Shown here: positions 42,388-50,163 of the stretch, in pieces | Numbering within the stretch: the first letter of the stretch is position 1 | How the letters are laid out: every line of letters begins with the position of its first letter | Assembly: GCA_032906765.1 (NCBI GenBank) | Contig: JAJTZB010000005.1 | Span: 62,001-126,000 of the forward strand | Reading direction: 5' to 3' | Length of the DNA stretch: 64,000 bases | Source: Nitrososphaerales archaeon | GTDB lineage: Archaea; Thermoproteota; Nitrososphaeria; Nitrososphaerales; Gagatemarchaeaceae | Program-made: the position numbers and the translations under genes | The notes under the pieces: generated by a model | Database searches by the model: none | The model's input: the letters and a program-made list of their open reading frames with translations, nothing else | Told to the model about the DNA's origin: nothing

Positions 42388-42722
42388 CCCTACCCACCTC
42401 TAATCTGGGGCGGCTTCAGAAGAGTGTCTCCGAGCCTCTTCGAGGTCCCCTGGAGTGATGCTTCGAGACTGGCATCTTCAGCTTCCACTTCCACCTCGCC
42501 TCCCATCACCACATGTCCGGGGCGATCCTGCCAAATCTCTGATGAGAGCAGTCCTTCGAGTTAAAAGCCCTTCGTGTCGGGCGGGAATGAAGTGGCTCTC
42601 TCCCAGGTCGGACGTGCGTCTATGACGGGAGGTTGTGGGAGATTCTACTGCGCGGAAAGTTCTGTCCAGGCCTACTGCGAATGGAACTCTGTATAAATCA
42701 GGAAATCGAGGGTTTTCCCGTC
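42388..42722. other. Divergent intergenic region between the hydroxylase and carbamoyltransferase operons
   Basis: No gene. The leftward operon has GAGGTG just before its TTG and a possible TATA (CTTTTAACTC, reverse strand, about 42558-42567), which would give a leader of about 150 bases. The rightward gene has its own TATA at 42691. Confidence 0.4.
42691..42699 (+). promoter_or_regulatory. TATA box of carbamoyltransferase 1
   Basis: GTATAAATC is centred about 27 bases before ATG 42723. It supports that ATG as the start of a leaderless message and rules out the longer frame beginning at 42633. Confidence 0.6.
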
Positions 42723-43787
42723 ATGAAGGCTCCATCATACGTAGGCTCAATGGCCGGAAAGGATTTCCTGAATACTAACGACCATACGCAAGAAGGGATC
42801 GCAGCGATTCTCAGAGCAGCGGAAGACCTGAAGGTCAAGTTCAGAAAAAGAGCGCTCACCCATTATCTGCCCGGCAGAACTTTGTTCATGCTCTTCTACA
42901 ATCGCTCCTTGAGGACTAGGAACTCCTTCGAGGGAGGCATCTATCAACTGGGCGGGCACGCCCATTTCATGAGTTCCAGCGATGTCTACACCCCGACACT
43001 ACCCGAGGACATGGTCCCCTACCAGACAGAGGCAATTGCCGACGTGGGAAGGGTGCTTTCTAGGTATGGGGACGCGATAGCCATTAGGATTTACGGGGAT
43101 GCCGCAAAGTGGGTGATAGGAAGAGGCCACAAAGTCATTCAGGAATTCGCACGCTGGAGCGATATTCCCGTGCTGAACATGGAGGACGACATGTACCACC
43201 CGTTCCAAGCCCTAGCAGACGTGAAGGCAATCGTTGACGTAAAGCCCAAGCCGAAGAAAAAGAAGTTTGTCGTATCATATGCCTACTCAGGAGGTCTGAA
43301 GCCTCTCGCTGTCCCTCAGAGCTGTGTGCTGATAGGAACCCAGTTCGGCATGGATGTCGTGTTGGCTCATCCAAAGGGGTTTGAGCTGGAGGACAGCGTA
43401 ATCAAGGCATGCGAGGATAACGCCGATAGATACGGCGGAAGCTTCGAGGTGGTGAATGACATGAAACAGGCCTTCGAGGGCGCTGACTTCGTCTACCCCA
43501 AGGCCTGGTCGCCGAAGACCTTCGTTCCACCATACAGTCAAACTGTGAACAAAGACGGCGCCTCGGAGTATCAGAACAAGTTCAAAGATTGGATATGCAC
43601 GCAGGAAATGATGGACCTAACGAACAAAGGAAAATACATGCACTGTGGGCCTGCAGACAGGGGGCAGGAAGCAACCGACGAGGTCATCGACAGCAAGACC
43701 TACTCCCTCTACTTTGAACAGGCAGAAAATCGGTTGCACGTCCAAAAGGCAGTCATGGCCATGGTTATGGGCCCAAAGAAAAGATGA
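42723..43787 (+). CDS. OTC-like carbamoyltransferase 1 (YgeW-like)
   Basis: 354 residues, aspartate/ornithine carbamoyltransferase superfamily. The carbamoyl-phosphate loop is SLRTR (residues 62-66; canonical STRTR). MEDDMYHPFQALADV supplies the HPxQ motif, with HPFQ-LAD as in acylornithine carbamoyltransferases. MHCGPADRGQEATDEV replaces the HCLPA of ornithine enzymes, so the second substrate is probably not ornithine. Followed 20 bases later by a PLP enzyme. In the bacterial purine island the YgeW position is held by such a protein, which could release carbamoyl phosphate in the catabolic direction; inference. Confidence 0.88.
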   Translation: MKAPSYVGSMAGKDFLNTNDHTQEGIAAILRAAEDLKVKFRKRALTHYLPGRTLFMLFYNRSLRTRNSFEGGIYQLGGHAHFMSSSDVYTPTLPEDMVPYQTEAIADVGRVLSRYGDAIAIRIYGDAAKWVIGRGHKVIQEFARWSDIPVLNMEDDMYHPFQALADVKAIVDVKPKPKKKKFVVSYAYSGGLKPLAVPQSCVLIGTQFGMDVVLAHPKGFELEDSVIKACEDNADRYGGSFEVVNDMKQAFEGADFVYPKAWSPKTFVPPYSQTVNKDGASEYQNKFKDWICTQEMMDLTNKGKYMHCGPADRGQEATDEVIDSKTYSLYFEQAENRLHVQKAVMAMVMGPKKR

Positions 43788-43806
43788 TTCCCAGGGGGCC
43801 ACACAA

Positions 43807-44841
43807 TTGACAAGTGGTAGCGGTGCCATCCTTGACGCCATCGGGAACACACCGATTGTAAAGCTCGCGAAGATACCTTCCGCAGAGGGAATAAGATCGG
43901 AAATCTATGCAAAGCTGGAGTTCTTCAACCCCACCGAAAGCCTGAAGGACAGAATCTACAAGGAAATGATCCAAGGAGCCATAAACAGAGGGGAACTCAG
44001 GCCCGGAATGGAGATTCTGGAGGCTTCGACTGGAAACGCCGGGATCGCGTGCACCTTTGTCGGCACTCTGCTCGGATACAAGGTGACCATCGTCATGCCC
44101 GAGGGGATGAGTGACGAACGGAAGAAACTCATCAAAGCCTTTGGTGGAGACCTGATTCTTACACCGGGCGGTGAAAGCGATGTGGACCTGTGCCTCAAGA
44201 AGGTAGAGGCGCTCATGAAAAGAAACAGTGGCAGGTACTGGTTTCCCGATCAGTTTTCCAATCCCGACAATCCTTCAGCCCACTACAAGACGACAGGGGC
44301 GGAAATCTGGAGCCAACTGGGCGGAAAGGTTGATTGTTTCATCGCGTCGCAGGGAACAGGTGGAGCACTGACAGGAGTCGGAAGGTTCCTCAGGGAGAGG
44401 AACCCGCAGGTCAGGCTCTACGCGGTCGAACCATCGGAGGCACCCATCCTTTCTCAACGCAAATGGGGAACCCACAAGATCGAGGGGATAGGCGATGGAT
44501 TCGTTCCGAAGAATCTCGACCTAGGTCTGTTGAACGGCGTGATAACGGTGTCGTCCAGCGAGGCCATCGGGATGACCCGTCGGCTTACGAGAGAAGAGGG
44601 AATATTCTGCGGCATATCTTCGGGATGCAACGTGGCCGCGGCCATCAAGGTTCTCAAGAAGCATCCGGAGATACGGAGACTCGTAACCATGATAAACGAC
44701 TCGGGTAGCAGGTATCTCTCCACAGAAGTATTCGGAGTAAAGAAGGAGAAACTTAGAGTAACTCGCAGAAAGCACGAGCTCGACCAATACAGCCTGGAAC
44801 AGCTTGAGAGACACCAGTCAAGGTTTGAAATCGTAACCTAG
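43807..44841 (+). CDS. Cysteine-synthase-like PLP enzyme (fold type II)
   Basis: 344 residues. The PLP-binding Lys is in PTESLKDR (Lys47), with the substrate loop ASTGNAGIA and the phosphate-binding SQGTGGALTGVGRFL, as in cysteine synthase and cystathionine beta-synthase. EGIGDGFVP and GIFCGISSGCN complete the family pattern. The reaction may be beta-elimination or beta-replacement of an amino acid such as diaminopropionate or serine; the locus rather than the sequence suggests catabolism. TTG 43807 has AGGGGG eight bases upstream. Confidence 0.85.
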   Translation: MTSGSGAILDAIGNTPIVKLAKIPSAEGIRSEIYAKLEFFNPTESLKDRIYKEMIQGAINRGELRPGMEILEASTGNAGIACTFVGTLLGYKVTIVMPEGMSDERKKLIKAFGGDLILTPGGESDVDLCLKKVEALMKRNSGRYWFPDQFSNPDNPSAHYKTTGAEIWSQLGGKVDCFIASQGTGGALTGVGRFLRERNPQVRLYAVEPSEAPILSQRKWGTHKIEGIGDGFVPKNLDLGLLNGVITVSSSEAIGMTRRLTREEGIFCGISSGCNVAAAIKVLKKHPEIRRLVTMINDSGSRYLSTEVFGVKKEKLRVTRRKHELDQYSLEQLERHQSRFEIVT

Positions 44842-44901
44842 ATTGACAGTACCACTCGCGTCCCTGCCGAACCGTCGTTCTGTTCTGGACCGTGGAGATC
44901 T

Positions 44902-46113
44902 GTGTACGTAAAGAAGCTAGTCTGCTCGAGATGCGGCAAAGAGTACCGGCCAGAAGACAACCCTCTCCTGTGCGAAAGAAGAGATCTTGGGCGGCTGGAC
45001 ATAATCTACGACTACCGCGCCATCTCAGGCAAGGTGACTCGCGCCACGCTGGAATCAAGAAAGTTGAGAGATGTATGGCGTTATGAGGAGCTACTGCCTG
45101 TATCCTCAAAATTCGCCGTCAAGCTGGGAGAGGGCGGAACACCTCTCATCCACGCAAGGAGGCTTGGCGAGAAGCTTGCAATGGGAAACTTGTTCCTAAA
45201 AGACGAGACAAGAAACCCCACAGCCTCTTTCAAGGACAGGGCCATGGCCGTCGGCTTGGCAAAAGCGATCGAACTCCGGAAAGAGGACGTGGTGATAGCC
45301 TCAAGCGGCAACGCTGCGGCATCATTGGCCGCCTATTCTGCAGCCGCCGGCATAAGATGCCATGCCTTCGTCCCCCACGACGCATCCAAAGGCAAAGTGG
45401 CCCAGCTTCTCATGTATGGAGCGGCCATCGTTCGCTGCAAACAAGTGAAGGAGGGAGAGGATTCCACAGTGCAGTCGATGATCGAAGCCGCGGATAGATT
45501 CGGGTACTACCCATGCCCAAGCTTCGGGCCCTTCAATCCATATCAAGTAGAGGGGCCAAAGACGATAGTCTACGAACTCTACGAGCAGCGAGGGTGGGCG
45601 AATATCGACATAATCCTCGTCCCCACAGGGTCTGGCTGCCTTCTGACAGGCATATGGAAAGGCCTCGAAGATTTCAAGAGACTAGGCTTGATCGAATCCC
45701 TTCCGCGCCTCGTCGCGGTCCAGCCCGAAGGAAACAGCGCCCTTGTCAAGGCTATCGAGGGAGGCCTGGGATTCGGTCAAATAGTTCTGGAGGCCTATCC
45801 GAAGTCCATCGCGTCCGGCCTTCTAGACCCCTATCCATGGGATGGAGATGCGGCTATGGCGGCGGTCAAGAGCACGAACGGCGCGGGTGTCTTCGTGAGC
45901 GACGAAGAGATTATGCAGGCTATGAAGGACTTGGCAGCCTATGAGGGGGTATTCGCGGAGGCTTCGGGGGCCGCTGGTCTTGCAGGACTGAAAAAGATGA
46001 TGACAGACAGGGTTGTCGAAAAGAATGGCAACGTAGTTGTCCTAGTCACAGGCTCGGGTCTGAAGGAACCAGACAGAATAATCGAGATGCACCCTGAGCC
46101 CCTCCTCGTCTAA
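44902..46113 (+). CDS. Threonine-synthase-like PLP enzyme
   Basis: 403 residues. An N-terminal Cys motif (C8, C11, C24) resembles the zinc ribbon seen in archaeal ThrC. The PLP Lys is in PTASFKDR (Lys111), then ASSGNAAASLAAY, and VPTGSGCLLTGIWKGL for the phosphate site. Threonine synthase uses O-phosphohomoserine, but its paralogues include ammonia-lyases and diaminopropionate lyase (YgeX). Its place between a carbamoyltransferase/PLP pair and a hydroxylase operon suggests an amino-acid product of ring cleavage as substrate. Both roles remain open. Confidence 0.82.
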   Translation: MYVKKLVCSRCGKEYRPEDNPLLCERRDLGRLDIIYDYRAISGKVTRATLESRKLRDVWRYEELLPVSSKFAVKLGEGGTPLIHARRLGEKLAMGNLFLKDETRNPTASFKDRAMAVGLAKAIELRKEDVVIASSGNAAASLAAYSAAAGIRCHAFVPHDASKGKVAQLLMYGAAIVRCKQVKEGEDSTVQSMIEAADRFGYYPCPSFGPFNPYQVEGPKTIVYELYEQRGWANIDIILVPTGSGCLLTGIWKGLEDFKRLGLIESLPRLVAVQPEGNSALVKAIEGGLGFGQIVLEAYPKSIASGLLDPYPWDGDAAMAAVKSTNGAGVFVSDEEIMQAMKDLAAYEGVFAEASGAAGLAGLKKMMTDRVVEKNGNVVVLVTGSGLKEPDRIIEMHPEPLLV

Positions 46114-46131
46114 CCTGGCCGGAAAGTGACG

Positions 46132-46172
46132 TAGCCTAACGAATGAACTCCGATGACCGTTCCGTTGGGCTA
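46132..46172. promoter_or_regulatory. Inverted repeat before hydroxylase operon 2
   Basis: TAGCCTAACG (46132-46141) and CGTTGGGCTA (46163-46172) are complementary with one G-T pair across a 21-base loop. The right arm ends four bases before the TATA box at 46176, so this is either an operator or a terminator of the PLP operon. Confidence 0.35.
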
Positions 46173-46175
46173 TGG

Positions 46176-46185
46176 CTTAAAATAC
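46176..46185 (+). promoter_or_regulatory. TATA-like box of hydroxylase operon 2
   Basis: CTTAAAATAC lies 29-38 bases before TTG 46214. Confidence 0.5.
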
Positions 46186-46213
46186 TTCGAGGCGTCTTGC
46201 AGGTCTAACCGTC

Positions 46214-46681
46214 TTGGAATTGAAAGAATATTCTTTCAAACTCAACGACAAACCTGTTGTGGTAGAGGCGCCGCCCGCATACACGCTGCTTGAAGTCCTG
46301 AGGGGCATCCTCAATCTCACTGGAACCAAGAATGGTTGCAGCAAGGGAGAGTGTGGCGCTTGCACCGTGATGATAAACGGCAAGGCGGTTCATTCATGCC
46401 TCACAATAATGGAGCAGGTGCAGGGCGCCGAGGTAATCACAATCGAGGGCTTGGCCAAAGACCCACTGTCGGAAGCGATTCTGAGGAGGTTTGTGGAGGA
46501 GGGAGCTGTCCAGTGTGGCTATTGCACCCCTGGAATAGTAATGGCATCGAAGGCCCTGCTGGCCAAAAATCCACGACCAAGTGTTGACGAAACCAAGGAA
46601 GCTCTGAGGGGAAACCTATGCAGATGCACTGGGTATACCAAGGTCGTAAAGGCAGTCGCGAGAGGAGTTGAATTCGGTTGA
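46214..46681 (+). CDS. 2Fe-2S subunit of molybdenum hydroxylase, set 2
   Basis: 155 residues. KNGCSKGECGACTVMINGKAVHSC (about 40-63) and QCGYCTPGIV...CRCTGYTKV (about 101-145) hold the eight cluster Cys. It is first in a rightward 2Fe-2S/FAD/Mo operon, the reverse of set 1, which runs FAD, 2Fe-2S, Mo. The TTG start is supported by a TATA box about 33 bases upstream; its stop overlaps the FAD gene as TTGA. Confidence 0.93.
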   Translation: MELKEYSFKLNDKPVVVEAPPAYTLLEVLRGILNLTGTKNGCSKGECGACTVMINGKAVHSCLTIMEQVQGAEVITIEGLAKDPLSEAILRRFVEEGAVQCGYCTPGIVMASKALLAKNPRPSVDETKEALRGNLCRCTGYTKVVKAVARGVEFG

Positions 46682-47556
46682 TTACCCTCTACGACATTGA
46701 CGTGGAGAGCCCCAGAACGCTCGAAGAAGCGTTACAGAGGATAAACCAGACAAGACGCAGAGTCATCGCCGGAGGTACCGACGTTGTGATTCAGATGAAG
46801 GAGGGGGTCCTGGCGGAGAGGAAGCTGCTGAACATCTATCAGCTCGACGAGCTCAGATACATTCGACAGGATGGGGAGAGTCTTCGCATAGGCGCCCTTA
46901 CCAGCCTCACAGACATAGCCGAGTCGCGGGAAGTAAGGAGATTCGCGCCGCCCCTCGCCCAAGCCGCGGGCACGATAGGATCGATACAGGTCACCAACAA
47001 GGGCACCATCGGAGGCAACCTGGGGAATGCCTCGCCCTCAGGCGACTGCATACCACCACTTTACGCGCTAGAAGGAAGGGTAGTCGTGGCCAGCCTGACG
47101 GGGAGACGGGAGGTACCGGTCAGGGATTTCTTCAGGGGTTACAAGCAGCTGAACCTGCGACAGAACGAACTGATCACCGAAATAAACTTCAAGAAAATGG
47201 GGGACGAAGAAGACGGTCTCTTTCTGAAACACACCCTCAGGCTCGGTGAGGCTTGCTCCGTAGTCAGCGTGTGTATGTGGCTCAGACGGGGTGGAAGGAG
47301 AGCAGAGTTCGTCGACGCCCGAATTGCCTTGGGGGCCGTGGCGCCGACTGTGGTAAGGGCGGACAGATCTGAGGAAATATTGAAGCATGGCATCCTCGAC
47401 GAGCGTAGGATAGAGGATGCCTCACAGGCGGTGACCGGGTCCATTTCTCCGATAACGGATGTCAGGGGATCGGCCGAGTACAGGCGAGAGATGGCGGTCA
47501 ACCTGACTTACCGAGGACTCCACGAAATCTTGGCCAGGAGCATCGACAGGAAATGA
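46678..47556 (+). CDS. FAD subunit of molybdenum hydroxylase, set 2
   Basis: 292 residues. FAD contacts are seen at VIAGGTDVVIQMKEG (about 30-44) and NKGTIGGNLGNASPSGDCIPPL (about 106-127). It belongs to the XdhB/CoxM family and links the iron-sulfur subunit to the electron acceptor. Overlaps on both sides (TTGA before, ATGA after) show tight coupling with its partners. Confidence 0.92.
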   Translation: MITLYDIDVESPRTLEEALQRINQTRRRVIAGGTDVVIQMKEGVLAERKLLNIYQLDELRYIRQDGESLRIGALTSLTDIAESREVRRFAPPLAQAAGTIGSIQVTNKGTIGGNLGNASPSGDCIPPLYALEGRVVVASLTGRREVPVRDFFRGYKQLNLRQNELITEINFKKMGDEEDGLFLKHTLRLGEACSVVSVCMWLRRGGRRAEFVDARIALGAVAPTVVRADRSEEILKHGILDERRIEDASQAVTGSISPITDVRGSAEYRREMAVNLTYRGLHEILARSIDRK

Positions 47557-49916
47557 GCAAAGAAGAATTCAAGTGGGTAGGCAAGCCCGTTCCGAGAAGG
47601 GATGCCCACGAGAAGGCCAGTGGTGCGACTAAGTACGCGTCAGACATGTCGTTGCCGGGGATGCTCTGGGCAGGGGTGCTCAGAAGCAAGCATCCTCATG
47701 CGCTGATTAAGAGAATAGACACTTCAAAGGCCAAGGCCCTCGCCGGCGTCGCGGCCGTTCTGACTCACGAGGACGTTCCGGGAAGCAACAGGTATGGAGT
47801 GTTCCTCCGCGACAGGCCGGTCCTATGTGACGGCGAAGTTCGCTATGAAGGAGACGCGGTGGCACTAGTCGTAGCGGAGAGCGTGGAGAAGATGGATGAG
47901 GCGCTAGCCCTGATAGAGGTTGAATACGAACCTCTTCCGGCTGTTACAGACCCCCTCCAAGCTCTCAGACCCGACTCGGCAAAAGTCCATGAAAACGGTA
48001 ACGTGTGCAGAAAGACGAGAATATCGATTGGGGACGTGGAAGCAGGCTCCAAGAGAGCTGCTGTGGTGGTCGAGAATACATACCGCGCAGGCTCGGCGAT
48101 ACATGCTTACCTAGAGCCTGAGGCAGGAGTGGCCTATCTCGATAAGGAAGGAAGGGTGAACCTGGTGGTAGGAGGGCAGGGGCCCTACAAGGACAGGTCT
48201 GAGATATGTGAAACCCTGGGCCTCCCCGAAGAACGTGTCAGAGTGGTGACACCGCCAGTGGGAGGCGGCTTCGGCGGAAAGGATGACGTCCTGGTACAGC
48301 TTCATCTTGCTCTGGCGGTCCTCAAGACGGGAAGACCCGTGAAGATGACCTGGACCCGCGAGGAATCTTGCATAGCAGGCCTGAAGAGGCATCCTGGTAT
48401 AATCAAAATGAAGACCGCGGCAGAATCTGACGGCTCACTAATCGCAAACAAGGTAGAGATAGTCTATGATACCGGAGCCTACGCAGGACTCGGCCCGGCC
48501 GTTCTGGACGTGGCCATAGAAAATTGTTCGGGTCCGTACAGAATCCCGAATATCGACGTTGAAGCAACGCTGGTCTACACCAATAATCACGTCGCGAGTG
48601 CCTTCAGGGGGTTCGGTGCCCCGCAGGTCATGTTTGCCATAGAGAGCCAGATGGACATTCTAGCGGAAAGGCTGGGTTTGGACCCCATAGAACTCAGACT
48701 CAGAAATGCCCTAAGAAAAGGAGACATTGGCCCATTCAAGAACAAGCTCGAAGGAGGGGTCGGAATCTACGAAGCATTGGAGAAAGCTAGGAAGCACGAG
48801 CTGTGGTCAAACAAAACGAGGTATGGGTCTGGCGACCGACCTTGGGTAAGACGAGGCGTAGGCGTCGGGGCCGCAATCAAGGGATTCACCTTGGGTGCCG
48901 TTCCTGACAAAGGGTCTGCGAAGATAGAAGTTACAGGAGACGGTAGGTTCTTGGTCAAGGTCAGCACCGCGGAGATCGGCCAAGGCATGACGACAGTCTT
49001 TGCCCAAATAGCCGCGGAAGCCCTAGAGTGCAATCTCGACGATGTATCCGTCCTCTGCGCAGATACGCTCCAAACGCCAGACACCAGCGTGACCTCCGCA
49101 TCTAGGTCGACGTACCTCGGCGGCAACGCAATCATCTTGGCAGCAAGAAAGATGCTGGACACTTTCGTCGAATTAGTCGGGGAAGAATTCAACGAGCCAA
49201 CGGGAGACCTGCAAGCCGGGTCGTCCGAGGTGGTCTCGATGAAGACGGGCAGGAAGATTTCCTACACCAAGATAGCCGAGAAGATAAGGTCCAGAGCGCT
49301 CACCGCGGAGTTCGTTGGGACATTTGACGTCCCGCGTGTCGAGCCAATCCCTGGTTCGTTGGAGATACCCCACCTATTCTACATGTTCTCCTGCGCCCTG
49401 GCCCTTGTTGAAGTTGACACGCTGACAGGCGCGGTCAAAGTAATCAAGCTCGTCTGTCTTCCCGATGCAGGGAGAGTCATCAATCCGCAGACGTTCGAGG
49501 GGCAAATAGAAGGAGCTGCTGTTCAAGGGGTTGGGTACGCAATCATGGAGGAAGCCAAGATAGAGGGAGGGTTGCTCAAGACATCCAACTTCTCGACATA
49601 CCTCATACCTACCGTAAAGGATGCTCCGGAAATCGAGGTGATTGCCGTGGAATCCGTGGAGAACACAGGACCATACGGGGCGAAGGGAGTGGGTGAAATC
49701 GGGCTTGTACCAATCGCACCAGCGATAATAAACGCCATCTACAACGCCACGGGAACAAGGCTGTACGAGATTCCAGCTACCCCGGAAAGAGTCTACTGGG
49801 CTCTGAAAAGAAAGGTAGTTCCCAGTGTCTTGACGCAAGGGTCGTCCGACACCCCAGTTGATTCCACGTACAACTCGTGCGTGGGGTCCGCGCCGCAGAG
49901 TCAGGGTCAAGCGTGA
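47553..49916 (+). CDS. Molybdenum hydroxylase large subunit, set 2 (xanthine dehydrogenase-like)
   Basis: 787 residues. Mo-cofactor contacts have the canonical form: PPVGGGFGGKDDV, then ASAFRGFGAPQVMFAIES and the active-site Glu in YGAKGVGEIGLVPIAPAI. The Arg in AFRGFG occupies the place that in xanthine dehydrogenases orients the purine. This copy is closer to consensus XdhA/XdhD than set 1. It probably oxidises hypoxanthine/xanthine or a related N-heterocycle. Confidence 0.92.
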   Translation: MSKEEFKWVGKPVPRRDAHEKASGATKYASDMSLPGMLWAGVLRSKHPHALIKRIDTSKAKALAGVAAVLTHEDVPGSNRYGVFLRDRPVLCDGEVRYEGDAVALVVAESVEKMDEALALIEVEYEPLPAVTDPLQALRPDSAKVHENGNVCRKTRISIGDVEAGSKRAAVVVENTYRAGSAIHAYLEPEAGVAYLDKEGRVNLVVGGQGPYKDRSEICETLGLPEERVRVVTPPVGGGFGGKDDVLVQLHLALAVLKTGRPVKMTWTREESCIAGLKRHPGIIKMKTAAESDGSLIANKVEIVYDTGAYAGLGPAVLDVAIENCSGPYRIPNIDVEATLVYTNNHVASAFRGFGAPQVMFAIESQMDILAERLGLDPIELRLRNALRKGDIGPFKNKLEGGVGIYEALEKARKHELWSNKTRYGSGDRPWVRRGVGVGAAIKGFTLGAVPDKGSAKIEVTGDGRFLVKVSTAEIGQGMTTVFAQIAAEALECNLDDVSVLCADTLQTPDTSVTSASRSTYLGGNAIILAARKMLDTFVELVGEEFNEPTGDLQAGSSEVVSMKTGRKISYTKIAEKIRSRALTAEFVGTFDVPRVEPIPGSLEIPHLFYMFSCALALVEVDTLTGAVKVIKLVCLPDAGRVINPQTFEGQIEGAAVQGVGYAIMEEAKIEGGLLKTSNFSTYLIPTVKDAPEIEVIAVESVENTGPYGAKGVGEIGLVPIAPAIINAIYNATGTRLYEIPATPERVYWALKRKVVPSVLTQGSSDTPVDSTYNSCVGSAPQSQGQA

Positions 49917-50006
49917 CGAAAACCAGGTGGTTCTTCGTAAGACTCGAAATGGGACTCGGGTTCAACTGCAGATCGTGGCAGAGACGCTCGTGGGTAATCA
50001 TCTCAA

Positions 50007-50027
50007 GTCTTTGGTATTACCAAAGAC
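50007..50027. promoter_or_regulatory. Perfect 21-base palindrome upstream of carbamoyltransferase 2
   Basis: Arms GTCTTTGGTA and TACCAAAGAC meet across a single T, a perfect inverted repeat. A one-base loop is too tight for a useful RNA hairpin and no T-run follows, so a dimeric regulator site is the better reading. It lies about 107 bases before the TATA box at 50134. I did not find the half-site elsewhere in the island. Confidence 0.6.
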
Positions 50028-50133
50028 AACACGGCAGGATGTCCTGAACAGCGCGAATCAATGTCGGTCCGCTGGCTTCTGGACATTCACGAGAACAGAT
50101 TCGTTGTAATGTCCGATTCTCCCCTTGCTACCT

Positions 50134-50141
50134 CTTATAAG
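50134..50141 (+). promoter_or_regulatory. TATA box of carbamoyltransferase 2
   Basis: CTTATAAG is centred about 26 bases before GTG 50164, indicating a leaderless message and excluding starts further upstream. Confidence 0.6.
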
Positions 50142-50163
50142 TGGTGGCGCTCACATTGTCGAT

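Noticed and set aside
42633-42722. Upstream start of carbamoyltransferase 1
   Set aside because: The TATA box at 42691 lies inside the extension, so the transcript should begin close to ATG 42723.
43645-43806. Longer N-terminus for the cysteine-synthase-like protein
   Set aside because: It overlaps the end of the carbamoyltransferase in another frame; TTG 43807 has a good ribosome-binding site and gives the normal N-terminus.
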